DNA from: Danio rerio
Taxonomy: Eukaryota; Chordata; Actinopteri; Cypriniformes; Danionidae
Reading direction: 5' to 3'
Length of the DNA stretch: 64,000 bases
NCBI RefSeq assembly: GCF_049306965.1
Contig: NC_133191.1
Coordinates: forward strand, 14,723,001-14,787,000
Within the stretch, counting starts at the first letter, position 1, and the number at the start of each line of letters is the position of its first letter. The translations under genes and the position numbers were made by a program. Below the pieces are notes generated by a model. The model was given only the letters and a program-made list of their open reading frames with translations. It was not told the origin of the DNA and made no database searches. Positions 1-12,578 of the stretch are shown in pieces.

Positions 1-1110
1 TGGCATGCTGTCCCGGGAGAGAGCTCTGAGCTTATGAGATCCTTGAGCCCTGGGCTCCCTCCTGTTGCAGAGCAAGAGGGGAATTTGAGCTCAGTTAGGG
101 ACTGAAGACACCAAGTGATGAAGTTTTTCAGGTGTAATTTTGTCCCATTCTACCTGCAAAAACTCTTCCTTGTCACATTTTGCACTTGAAAATGCAGCAA
201 ATATTTTCTATTTGAGACGGTATCCTCTGCAGAATGTTGTTTTGCATTGTCTTGTTAAAAAATGCATTGTTGTCCCTGTGACAGAAATCAGCATGTTGTG
301 CTCTCAAAATCCCTATGTACTTTTCAGCATTAATGGTGCCATCACAGAAGTGCAAGTTACCTTTGCCAAGGGCACTGACACAACCCCATACCATGACAGA
401 CCCTGGCGTTTGAATTTTTTGCTTGCAACAGTCTGGATAATCCTTTTCTTTTTTAAACAGCATTTATCACTCCAAAAATTAAATTATTAAATCTGAAATA
501 CTGATTCATCTAACCACAGTACATGTTTGCACTGTGTGATGGCCCACCAAGATGTCTCAGAGCCCAGAAATCGATGATGCTTCTGGACACTGTTAACATA
601 GGGCTTCCTTTTTGCACAGTACAATCTTCACTGGCATTTGTGGATGTAACTACATGTTGTGGTACTTGACAAAGGTTTGCCAAAGTGGTTCTGAGACCAT
701 GTGGTCACATCACTTATATGATTCTTGATTCAGTGCTGCCTGAGGGATCGGAGATCACAGTAGTTATGCTCAGGCTTGCACCCTTGTCCATTACACACTA
801 AAATTCCTTCAGATTCCTTGAATCTTTTACTTGTTGAATGTGAAATGTTCAAATGTCTTCATATCTTTCTTTGAGGAACATTGTTTTTAAATCTTTCAAT
901 AATTTTCTCATAAATTTGTTGGCAAACTGGCAATCTTTTGCCCATCTTTGCTGCTAAAGTACTATACCTTTCCTGGATGCTGCTTTTGTACCAAATCATA
1001 ATTATATCTGTTGACATCACCTGTTTCAAATCACATCATTACCTAATTTACCTGATTGCTAGCCCTAAATTGTTCTTGTCCCAACTTGTTTTGGAAAATG
1101 TTGCAGGTAT
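1..1110 (-). mobile_element. Decayed Tc1/mariner-like transposon
   Basis: The minus strand shows transposase core fragments: SVMVWGCVSALGKGNLHF and GTINAEKYIGIL near 395-300, preceded by WSDES-like sequence near 510. These match the middle of Tc1 transposases (W-D-E-S and the MVWGC block around the second Asp). The reading frame is broken by stops and frameshifts, so it is inactive. The right end (1040-1105) holds TTGTCCCAACTTGTTTTGG, the same terminal sequence seen in the element at 28.85 kb. The left end was not found and may lie outside the window. Confidence 0.7.
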
Positions 1111-2890
1111 ATAAATATATATAATTTTTACATCAACCTTTTTTTTTTTTTTCCATACCGCCCCAAGTTTTTGGGGTTTCTACTCCATTAGCACATCTGC
1201 TGTCAGTCAACCTCACCATGTAATCCGCCAGGCATTTCCTGGCCAGAAAGGACAGTTATTGGCTTTTTTAACCTGTATCGATTTAATTTAATAGCTTTAT
1301 TCCATTGGGTAGAGTCTAATAAATGACCCTTGGTTTGCACATCATCTGTAGTCAGCATGGCAACAAAAATGTTAATGTTTTGAGTGAATGATAAAATTAC
1401 TGGAGGATTTATTTGGATTACTTGTGGGTGTTTTTCATCCACATTTAGTTTTACAATACATTTAGATTTCATTCAGCTGTTCAAAACCGAGTTAAAAGAA
1501 ATGAACCAGAGAAACATTGATGGTACTGAAGAGTGATACTGAAGAGAAAGAAAGACTGAGATGGAAAAATCAGGGAGAGACGAAGGGGTGGAGAGGGACA
1601 GGCAAGTTATTCTAGTTACAGCCAGCTGGCAGAAATACTAAAATAAGATGTGTTCCCAACACGGTGTGTCCGAGTGAGAAAAGATAGTGAGAATGAGGGT
1701 CGGTTTGTTAAAAAGGTCATGGTAGTTTCTTTCATTTATACTTATTTTGAAATAAAATCAACTGACATTTGTTCCACTGACATCATGGAACTACCTGTAC
1801 ACTTCTGTTATTATGTCTGTTATAACCTATATTGTGTTTGGAGAAATACAGCTGAATGACAGAAAAACATACACTTTTCAGGGCAGAAACTTTTATTGTC
1901 CATGCACAGAAATGAGTGATGACTGCTGGAACTGTTTATATAAAAACATAATAAAAAAACTGTTTGGATGAAACTTTTCAGATTCATGTTTTATTAAAAT
2001 ATATACAAAAAAGTAAAGATGGAAGACAGTTGTTTTCTGAGATTCTAAGGGGATTCTAATCACATATGACCCTTTTTCTTAACTCCATCTCTTTTTGTGC
2101 TGTATTTAATTCAGACAAAAAGTTCACATAGGAATGAATCGGACATTTTCATTAATGGCATGACTGGGTCTACTTAAAAAATGTTAAAATATTGATTGGA
2201 TATTACATAGATGGAATGAACTTAAGTTGAAATGCATTTTATCTGTCATTTTTCTTAAAATAAACTGTTACATTATGTTCTAATGAATATAATCTTTGTC
2301 AAACAAATTCTCACAATCAAATGAAATGAACATATATTTCGGGCACGATAAAAAAAGGCACATTCACACCTAGAATTATAACTATGATGACATCAATATT
2401 AAAGTTTACAAAAATGAATGATAGCATTTTGTTTATTAAAAACAAGTTAGGCAAGTTTTTTGTCTGACACTTTATATGCTTGAGCTTGTTTTAGCTAAAT
2501 GGAATCTGATTTGAAAAAATAAAGCAATATCATTCATTGGGATCAGGTTTCTGTAATTGTTTTATATTTCTAAAATTTGGAAGTATACCATTATCATTAC
2601 AGTTATCATCCTTAGCGTGAATGGTCCTTCAAAATATAAAAACAGACACTCCATACAGTTATATAATAAAAAAGGTCTGTCTGAGAAATGGATGGGGACA
2701 GTGGATGTAACATTTTTAAGGTGGATCTTTGCATAGCATTAAATTAGGAAAAAATAACAAACTAAACTGCTATGTTTTGAGAAGATTCTAATGGTGTGGC
2801 CATATTATGGAGAGACATTTCAGGACAAAAATGTCCATTGTCTAATGTAATTTGTGTAACACTGAATGATGCAGAAGTCACTTTATTCCT
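1111..2890. other. AT-rich downstream flank of crabp2, no gene recognised
   Basis: Contains an oligo-T run (1140-1152) and several polyadenylation-like hexamers. An 89-codon open stretch on the minus strand (1472-1203, LNVDEKHPQVIQINPP) resembles nothing I recognise and has no clear splice sites. I see no supported gene. Confidence 0.4.
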
Positions 2891-2899
2891 AAGCACCTT

Positions 2900-3303
2900 C
2901 TCTGCAGGCACAAGACGTCAACAGGATGTCATATTGACATTGTACCCCAATGTACCCCAATGTCACGGGGATGTTGGATTATGTTTGGAAATAAAATCGG
3001 GTTGACATCAGAACCCAACGTCATGCCGACATCAATGTCCAACCTAAAATCAACATCTAATCATGTTGCACCTTGACGTTGTGCGGACGTTAACACCATG
3101 ACATCCATCAGACGTTGGATTTTAGTCACTTTACAACACAACCTAAAATCAACCAAATATAAACGTAATTTGACATCATTATTAGACGTCAAAATTACGT
3201 TGTCATTAGATGCTGGTTAGACATTGAATTTTGGTCACCTGACGTCATGATCTGAATCTAGTCTAATATTAACGTTTTATGATGTTGTGTACTCGCTGGG
3301 TTT
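2900..3303. repeat. Interspersed DNA repeat rich in GACGT/ACGTC motifs
   Basis: The segment repeats short motifs such as GACGTT, CCAACCTAAAATCAAC and TTAGACGT in both orientations, including a tandem TGTACCCCAA duplication at 2941-2960. It ends in ACTCGCTGGGTTT. This looks like a non-autonomous fish DNA transposon. I cannot name the family, and the left end is uncertain. Confidence 0.45.
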
Positions 3304-3403
3304 CTAATGGTCAGCATGAATAACTGTATAGATGGCTCTTAAAAAAACTATTTTGCCCATGAAAATGACAAAACAATGCTAAATGTGACTGTACCTTTAG
3401 CAC

Positions 3404-3409
3404 TTTATT
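3404..3409 (-). terminator. crabp2: Likely crabp2 polyadenylation signal
   Basis: AATAAA on the minus strand, about 325 bp downstream of the stop codon. It predicts a 3' UTR of roughly 350 bp. It is the nearest canonical hexamer I saw after the stop; more distal ones (for example minus-strand AATAAA near 1892-1897) could also be used. Confidence 0.55.
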
Positions 3410-3731
3410 TTCAGCTGTGATTATGAACTATACCACCAATAACTGGTTTCCAAGCTTCAGATTTCCAGGTCTACATCTATTTTAGATCAATCTTTAAAAG
3501 TGCTTTTGAACCCAAGATGATGTAGTTTTAAATTGACCAATCAGAAAACAACAAAATTGCTTGAATCTCTGGAACTATATTTGCATGGCTCTCTGACGTA
3601 CTATTCAAATACATTGTCAATAAAAAAGTGTGAAAGATGAGATTAGGAAAAAAGGAAACAAGTCACAGTCATTGTGATTAATGAGGAAAGACTCCAATCT
3701 GGATGGATATTCTTTCTTTTTCCTTATATGT

Positions 3732-3782
3732 TCACTCTCTGACATAAACTCTTGTACACACCACATCGTCAGCAGTCATGGT
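3732..3782 (-). CDS. crabp2: crabp2 coding exon 4 (terminal)
   Basis: 51 bp after acceptor TTTTTGCAG|. Encodes [16 protein letters not shown] and a TGA stop. It carries the second Arg and the Tyr of the retinoate carboxylate clamp. This short exon was recovered by joining phase-0 reading from exon 3. Confidence 0.95.
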   Translation of the reverse strand, partial: TMTADDVVCTRVYVRE

Positions 3783-6700
3783 CTGCAAAAAAAGGAAGGA
3801 AGTGGTCCATTAATAAAAGCTGATCAAAGATGAATTTGTGTAAGAGAATGTTCACACAAGCAGTTTAGTTTACTTGGTTTGCTAAGAAAAATACATTCAG
3901 TCTTGTTTCTCTTGGCATTCACGTATTCCTTCAATACTGATCTTAAAGATACAAATCTAAAATAATGGCTTTTGACACATGTATATTTAACATGTGCTCT
4001 GTGTGTGTTTACATATAGGCTCTATCATCGGCAAACTGATGATGATATTATAAAAATGTAAAGGTGTCAAAACAGCAGTAGAAATTCCTCTTTCACACAC
4101 ACAGACAGACAATAAGATGTGTTGCAAGGAAACATGTTCATCCTTCTTTTATAAACAATAATGTGAAACAAAATCGATAAATAGAATCAGGTAAGCCTGG
4201 GCTATCTGTTTTTATAGTGGCATCTTCTTAACATCATGTCCTGCTTTAAGTTTGTTTAGATGTCTTTGGATCCTGTTTGGAGTCATATTTCACACGAAAT
4301 TTCAATTGGCAGCAAACCAAGAGACTTTTTCATCAGTTTAGCTTCACGTGGTGGTGTTCGCACTTATTCAGATAAACCACACCGACTAAGCAATCATAGT
4401 TTTTAATGGAACCAAACCTTCCAAATGTAAACACTTCCTAAGAATTATTAGAGTAACCAATGCTATCTCACAATAATTTGTCAATTTTAATTTGGAGCCT
4501 AAGGTGTCACGGTGGCGCAGTGGGTAGCATGATCACCGCACAGCAAAAAAGTCGCTGGTTGAAGCCCTGGCTGGGTCAGTTGGCATTTCTGTTTGCATGT
4601 TCTCCCTGTGTTGCCGTGGGTTTCCTCCAGGTGCTCCGGTCTCCCCCACAGTCCAAAGACATGAGTTGTAGGTGAACTGAATAAGCTAAATTGGCTGTAG
4701 TGTATATATGTGAATGCAAGAGTGTATGGGTGTTTTTCAGTGCTGGGTTGTGGCTGGAAAGGCTGCGTAAAAACATACGCTGGATGAGTTGGTGGTTCAT
4801 TCCGCTGTGGCGACCGCTGATTAATAATGGGAATGAGCCAAAAAGAAAATGAATTAATGAATCTGTTGCCTATTTGTATGATTTTCATTAATTCGTCTAC
4901 CTTTTAATATCATTTGGTCATGTGAATGGTTGGTTTAAGGGTGGGGTGAATGGCTTTTTCTCTATTGAAAAATAGTATACTTTTGTATGAATTACATCAT
5001 GCAAATAAGCCATTTTGGAGTAGATTCGCCAAACAGTACGCTATTTCAAAAACAGTGCCGATAGGTGTGGATATTATTGCAGATGAATAACCAACAATGC
5101 AGCAATAAAAAAATAAAGATGTAGAAGTAATAAGTGCAGCATAAATTAGTGTACAGTCATCTACTAGGTGCAGTTGATCTACTACACTACCAGACAAAAG
5201 TCTTGCCATCAATACTAGTTGTAAGAGCAGCAAATAATAACTTGACTTCTAGTTGATCATTTGGAAAAGTGGCAGAAGGTAGATTTATCAGATGAATCAT
5301 CTGTTCAACTTCATCCCAATCAACACAAATACTGCAGAAGTTGCATTAGAACCCACATGGGTTCACATTCAGTATTGGGGTGTGCGAGAGATCTGCAGAT
5401 TGGATGGCAATATCAACAGCCTGAGGTATCAACACATATCTGTGGCTCATTACATTACAAACCACAGTTGAGGGCAAATTCTTCAGCAGGATAGCACTCC
5501 TTGTCATACTTCAGCCTCCACATCAAAGTTCCTGAAATCAAAGGCCAAGGTGCTACAGGACTGGCCAGCTGAGTCACCACACATAAACATTATTAAGCAC
5601 GTCTGGGGTAAGATGAAAGAGGAGGAACTGAAGAAGAATCAAAAGAATCTTGATGAACTCTGGGAGTCCTGCAAGAACGCTTTCTCTGCCATCCCAGATG
5701 ACTGCATTAATAAGTTATTTGAGTCATTGCAGAGATTTATGGATGCAGTGCTCCATACTCATGGAAGTCAAACACAATATTATTCTTTTCCAATGCAGCA
5801 TGACTTTATATTCTTTACTGTACATCATTTCTATTAAGTGACAAGTCTTTAGTTTGAGCAAAGCCAGACCTTACTGTTTTAAATAACTAAAAATCAAGAC
5901 ATGATCATATTTTGGTAAAATAAGCATAATCTAGAGGCCTTTGCCATTCATATAAGCCACTTCTAATATTAAATAATTAACTAAAAGTCAAGATATTATT
6001 TGTTGTTCCTAAAACTTAGGCACAATCATTTTGTCAGGTAGTGCATAACATGGTACAAAACAATATTTTATATTTTAATACTTGAAATCAATATTTAAAG
6101 TTTCATTAATATTTAGATTTATCAAGATTTTAATGGCAAAGTTAGGCAAACTTATAGAAATAAAGTATATATATTTTTTAATTCAGGCCTCTTTAGGCGA
6201 GGCAGTGGCGCAGTAGTTAGTGCTGTTGCCTCACAGCAAGAAAGTCACTGGGTCGCTGGTTCGAACCTCGGCTCAGTTGGCGTTTCTGTGTGGAGTTTGC
6301 ATGTTCTCCCTGCCTTCGCGTGGGTTTCCTCCGGATGCTCCGGTTTCCCCCACAGTCCAAAGACATGTGGTACAGGTGAATTGGGTAGGCTAAATTGTCC
6401 TTAGTGTATGAGTGTTTGTGTGAATGTGTGTGTGGATGTTTCCCAGAGATGGGTTGCAGCTGGAAGGGCATCCGCTGCGTAAAAACTTGCTGTATAAGTT
6501 CATTCCGCTGTGGCGACCCCGGATTAATAAAGGGACTAAGCTGACAAGAAAAAGAGTGAGAGAGGCCTCTTTATTTCATTTATTTAGCCAAAGAAAAAGG
6601 GCTATTCACAAAATAATCAAGCTGAATATAAGTGACCATAAGACAAAGACAAAAACCTTTTACATGCTAAGGTGAAAGACCTCAGATCAGATCAGCACCA

Positions 6701-9700
6701 TATTCGCTAACAATGAGCCAAATCTGACTGTTTTAATGTGAGATAGTCCACAGGCATACTTTTTGATATTTATCTGAGACATGTACTATTTGACAGCTGT
6801 TTAAGTTTTTGACAGTTCAGGCACAAAGACGTCAGAAGGCACGGTGACTGAGAGAACTATAATATTGTGCTAGTATTACATGACTCACTCTAGATGTTTG
6901 TTCCATGTCGTGTTTTAATTCCTGATGCAAATATTAAAAAAACACATTTGGCAAACAATATGTTTGGTCAATGTGTTCCTCTGGCACTCTAAATAAATGT
7001 GTGTAAAAAATCTGTTCTCTGTGACACCTACTCCTGACAACAACTGCAGCCGTTTCAAGTGCTTTATTAGGTGTTAAATAATGATGCAAATACCCATCAT
7101 TTGAGGAGTGCAAACATTGCTAAATTGCATTGCTTGAAATACTTTAATACTGTGCTCTCATAAAATGTACATCTAATCACAAATCAAATGTATTTTCAGG
7201 AAGGTCAGGTCAAATAAATATTTATGTCAATGCCTTTTTAGCACTATTCCTTTCTACGTGTTTAGTAAATACTGACAGTGCTGTTTTATTGCCAAAAAAA
7301 CTGTTTTCATTTGCACAAGCTGTTCGTAAATCTGGCTCTTAATCTCCAATATGTAAAATGATTTTGTTTTCCAGTGAGAGCAATGAATCTTACCAGAATC
7401 AATTCAGCATCATTGGTTATTTCCCTGGTCCATGAGGTTTTTGGACCCTCGCCCTTCTGCAAAGTCTGTTCGCAGCTAATCTTGCTGTCTGTTACCCAGC
7501 GAGGAAAGCTCTGAGAGAAGCAGAGACAGACAAATATGAGTAGGTCTTGGTCTGTGACTGTAAAAGAGAGACGGAAAGAGTGAGAAACAGATCCATGTCC
7601 AGGAGACGGAGGCTGAAGGAATGGGTGTGTATCCACTTTAAATGCTCCTCTGAGATGGAGGGTGTGATTGAGTCCACATCAGAGATCGGGATTGCATAAA
7701 CATACACTTTTCACAGATTTTTGGACAGTTTGGAAAATAATATCACAGGCAAACAAATGACTGAAGTGTTTTTATATGGGTGTGTGTATACCGTGCAGGG
7801 ACGTCCATCCACAGTGGCCTCATTAAACTCCTGTCCAACTGTGAAGGTGACGTTGGTGGTCCTCACTGAGGTGGACGTCTTGATTGTCAGTGTCTCTCCC
7901 TCCTGTGTAATCTCCACGGATGGTTTTGATGCAGCTGCAACCGCAATCTTACGGAGCATCACGTTCACACCTGACAAAACACAAGAATGGTAAGTACTCT
8001 GGCATTCGTTATGTAGAATTCTTCATTTATATGGTTTTAAGGACAGAAAGACCTGTGGTTAGACAGGTCGGGGGAATGAGAGTGATGTTATTAAGACTGG
8101 CTGTGCTCCACACATCTGCACTTTCTTCCAACAGTGTCTGATGACATCACCTGATATAAACCCACAGAGGAAAACTCATGTGACAAGCCAGAGCGGTCAG
8201 AAAAATAAAGAGAATAGATGCATGCTATCAGTACAGAGTCTCATGGGCCTTAACACACTTAACAAAATGTTGGGTTATTTTGTTATTTTAAATTAAATTT
8301 AAAATATCAAAGATAGAGCAACATTTGGGTTTTTCCATATTTTTCAACAAGCATTTTTTAGAGTGCACATGGTATCGAGATCAAATTATTTTCTCTGATC
8401 GCAATGTACATGATCCATTTGGCATTATAAATTGTCATTAGTTTCCATGAACCTTATGTTTGAAACTGTTTTTTAATCAATGTAACATTTACCAACAAGC
8501 ATTAACAACAACTAATAAAAAAACATATACACATAAAACTATTACAAAACGTAAATTACAAATTCCACTAAAATAAGATTTGATGTCTGGTTCTTGAATC
8601 TGATTGGCTGATAGCCATGCAATATTTTGCAATATCAGAATTAGTACAGCCGTCTCACACCTCTGTATTACTCTGCCCACATAGGGACAGCAGATCAATA
8701 AACTCACTATAGTTTGACAAATATTGCAGCTGTTGGACAACATAATGTACTTTCGAGGCTTTTTTAGGTGAGTATCGGTATCAAACATTCCAAAAAACCT
8801 GAAGAGTGGTGGGGGTGAGTTGCACACGACGTACCTAAAGAGCGGTGGGGGTGAGTTGCGCACGACGTACCTGAAGAGTGGTGGGGGTGAATTGGGCGCG
8901 ACGTACCTGAAGAGCGGTGGGGGTGAGTTGTGCACGACGTACCTGAAGAGCGGTGGGGGTGAGTTGTGCACGACGTACCTGAAGAGCGGTGGGGGTGAGT
9001 TGTGCACGACGTACCTGAAGAGCGGTGGGGGTGAGTTGCGCACAACGTACCTGAAGAACGGTGGGGGTGAGTCGCGCACGATGTACCTGAAGAGCGGTGG
9101 GGGTGAGTTGCGCACGACGTACCTGAAGAACGGTGGCGGTGAGTTGCGCACGACGTACCTGAAGAGCGGTGGGGTGAGTTGCGTTTGACGTACATGAAGA
9201 GCTAGGAGGGATGCGGTGGAGAGAGGGGTGTGCAACGTATTTAAGGACCGGGTGGGAGGTGTGCAATTTCCGGGAGATTATCATTCATATGCGGGCAAGC
9301 GGGAGTCTCTATGCTTTTGCGGGATACTCCAACAACTTTTATGAGACTTGAGATGTCTTTTCTCCCCTGCATCTGTGTGTTTGTTTTGCCTCTGTAAAAA
9401 TCAGCGTGTGCCCAAACGGAAACTCCCAGTTTTATGCAAAACCTTCCCTCTTTTCCTCCCCCAACGCTCTCACCTAAACAGAACTGGACAAACCTTTCTT
9501 GACCTTTTCCAAACTAGAGGTGTGTAAACACCTAGCTGAGATAGGGGGTTTCGTGGCCTTTAAATATTTAGAATTACTGAGGGCCTACCCACACTTTGCT
9601 ATCCGAACTGTGCCCAGGCCCATTTCCAGGATTGTTTGAGGCCGTACTCACACTAGGTACAGTTGCCTCGAACCGGGCCAAAGCACGCTTGTCCCCCCGA

Positions 9701-12526
9701 CGGCCTGCGCTCACACCACAAACGGGCCTCGGCACGCTTACGTCATCGCTGCTGCGCTGCTCAGTGAGAAACGCTCTCTCACTCAGCAGCACAGAGGAGA
9801 TTTCTCTAGTTATATCGTTTCAGTCGTTTGATATGTAGTGACATGCAGTCAAATATTTCGCCACACTGTCCTTAGGGACGCGGTGACACACAGTCAGATA
9901 TTTCGCCGAACAGATCCGCCACTTTTGGCGCTCGAAAACAATCATAAAGCTCTCGTGCTGCAGGAATAAGGAGGTCTGCTGAAGCTGTCGTGCTGTGATG
10001 AGTTCTCGTCTTTAATAAACTACGGCAGTTTGCATTCACTGAACAGTAAGAATGATTAATAAATCCATATGAAACAGCCTCTTAAAAGTCACGTCTTGCT
10101 TTCAGTTTCGGGCTTTGGCGCGTTTTGCACTCACACACAAGCGTACCGCGCCAAAGCCCAAGTGAACCGTGCTCAGGCACACCTCTTCCAACCGAGCCAG
10201 GGCCGGCCAAGTGAACCGTGCTTAAGCCCGATTCAACGCACTCACACTTCTTAAACGATCCAGGAAACGGGCCTGGGCACGGTACGGATGGCATAGTGTG
10301 AGTAGGCCCTGAGAAGTGTGAGTGCTGAATCGGGCTATAATGCACGGTTCAATTGGAAGAGGTGTGCCTGAACGCATAAGCCCGAAACTGAAAGCAAGAC
10401 GTGACATTCAAGGGACTGCTTCATATAATTTTATTAATAATTCTTACCGTTCGATGAACACAAACTGTCGTAGTTTATTAAAGTCAAACCCCTCACTGCA
10501 CTACAGTTGCACCTTCAGCAAACCTCATAATTCCTGCAGCACAAGGACTTTATGACTGTTTATAAGCGTCAAAAGTGGCGGATCTGTTCGGCAAAATATT
10601 TGACTGTGTGTCACGGCATCACAATTTACTAAAACAATATAACTAGAGAAATCTCCACTGTGCTGAGCAGGAGCACTTCTCTACTGAACAGCGCAGCATC
10701 GATGACGTAAGCATGCCCAGGCCCGAATGTAATGTGAGTGCAGGCCGTCAGGGGGAAACGGGAGGGTGGACAAGCATGCATTGGCCCGATTCAAGGCAAC
10801 TGTACATAGTGTGAGTACGCCCTGAGATACAGAGCATCAGCTTCCATCAGCCTGCTATTGAGCAGAGCAAAGAAGGTTGACATCGTCTATTCACAAGATG
10901 GCGAAAGAGACCGCATAATAAGCCCTTAGAGCAGAAAAGATTGCCGTATTTTCAAATTGCAGCTGATCAAGACATTATTGTCTTTCTAAGTCAATTTCTC
11001 TCTTTTGTTGTAGTGCTGGATTTATACCATAGTAATTACTGTATTGAGTGTGAGATGGGACTTACATATTAGGAATGTATTTATTTTGTGTTGGCCACTC
11101 TTTGTATAACCCTGAGTTACTGTTTAAATGGCCGTCTGTTTGTTCCTAATAAGTCTCCTGTTTTAGTTACTGCACACTAGTTCAGTAAAAAGGAAGAAAG
11201 AAGAAATGCCTGCATGTGTTTAGCATTTTTTCTTATCGCAAAGACAACAGTAATCTGGTAGAGTTGGCCCTTCTTTGGCTTTTTCGGGATTAATTATGAT
11301 ATTCCGATTACAACAGAGAAATACTGGGAAAATGTCTTTAGACTGATTCTACAGTATTTCATGCCGTCCAGCCTTATAATCTTAAGATGTGAGCAAAATC
11401 ACATGTTTTGTCATCACTTTAGACATTACACTATAGAATCATTTAAATACTAGCTCTAAAATGACTTTGGTGAATAAGTAACAGCTTCTGCTGTTTTGAC
11501 GTCAGCTGCAGATGTAAAAGAATTCCGGAAGAAAGTGGATCCTCATACAAAAGAATTTTTAGACTCTCTGTGTTTGATTTTCTTTTTTTATTTACAAAAT
11601 TATGCCGTCAAACTGTTGTATAAATGCAATATTACACGAGTAGCAGTGCCCACCCCTGCCACCAGTACTGATATACAGCCATATCGCACTGCTACTTGTG
11701 TGATATTGCTCATAATATATATAGAAGTTTATTCGTTACTTATACGTGCATACTAAACATTTAACCGCATTCAACATTATATAATCAAGTTGTGTTGTAA
11801 TTCTTTACATATTAGATGCTACTCGCCTAAGCCACACTAAGTTTTGTTGGAGAATGTTTACCCAGTATGAGCCAGCTCTTATTGACAGAGCGATTATTAT
11901 CCATTTCAGATGGATTCCTGCTGTGCGTGTGTGTGTGTGTGTAGGTGGGTAAGCGCACCGAGAGGGGGAAGTTATTCAACCAGCCACAGGGGATGCTGTA
12001 ATCTATTAAACCTTCCTGACAGGAAATGGATAGAGCTCAGTGTGGAAGTAGGGAAGGGCAAAGGCAACAATGAAAAAAGCATGGCACAGTTGAGGGAGGG
12101 CAAGATTACTGACAAGGGAAGAAAACGAGCAAGAATGGCAGCAGAGACATAGAAAAAAAGACTGTTCAAGTGCGGAAAAAGAAAGCTAAAGAGGCCAGTC
12201 TCTGTGTACTGTATGTGTGTGCATCGAGTAGAATTTCACACTACTTGCCTCACACATATCCCCACCTGTCACCAGGAGTAAATATATATGCATGAACGCA
12301 GACAAGAGGGATGCCAAAATTTAGACTCACATTCAGCAAGAGACACAGACCATTGACCAGTACTTCAATGACTCTGGCACTGGAGCACAAATATTCACAC
12401 ACAATTTGTGGATTAAAAATCATGACAATTTAAGCCTACACTAAACTGCGTTTTGATGTGGGTCTTGGAGTTTTGAATAAAATTATTTCAAAGTGCACAG
12501 CTTTGGAAACAAATCTGTTATAAACT

Positions 12527-12578
<52 letters not shown>

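Noticed and set aside
1203-1472. 89-codon minus-strand frame as a host exon
   Set aside because: No splice consensus at its ends and no recognisable domain; could not be supported.
4499-4888. Small proteins with CGGNRST..., repeated at several loci
   Set aside because: Antisense or sense translation of DANA SINEs (also near 6217, 17634, 25448, 26648); not genes.
8797-9202. CRISPR-like array
   Set aside because: Uniform tandem repeats without unique spacers, in a vertebrate intron.
8489-9284. Long open frames on both strands (proline- and Arg-rich repeat proteins such as [10 protein letters not shown])
   Set aside because: They arise because the 36-bp minisatellite unit is a multiple of three; all frames stay open and none has splice sites or a family match.
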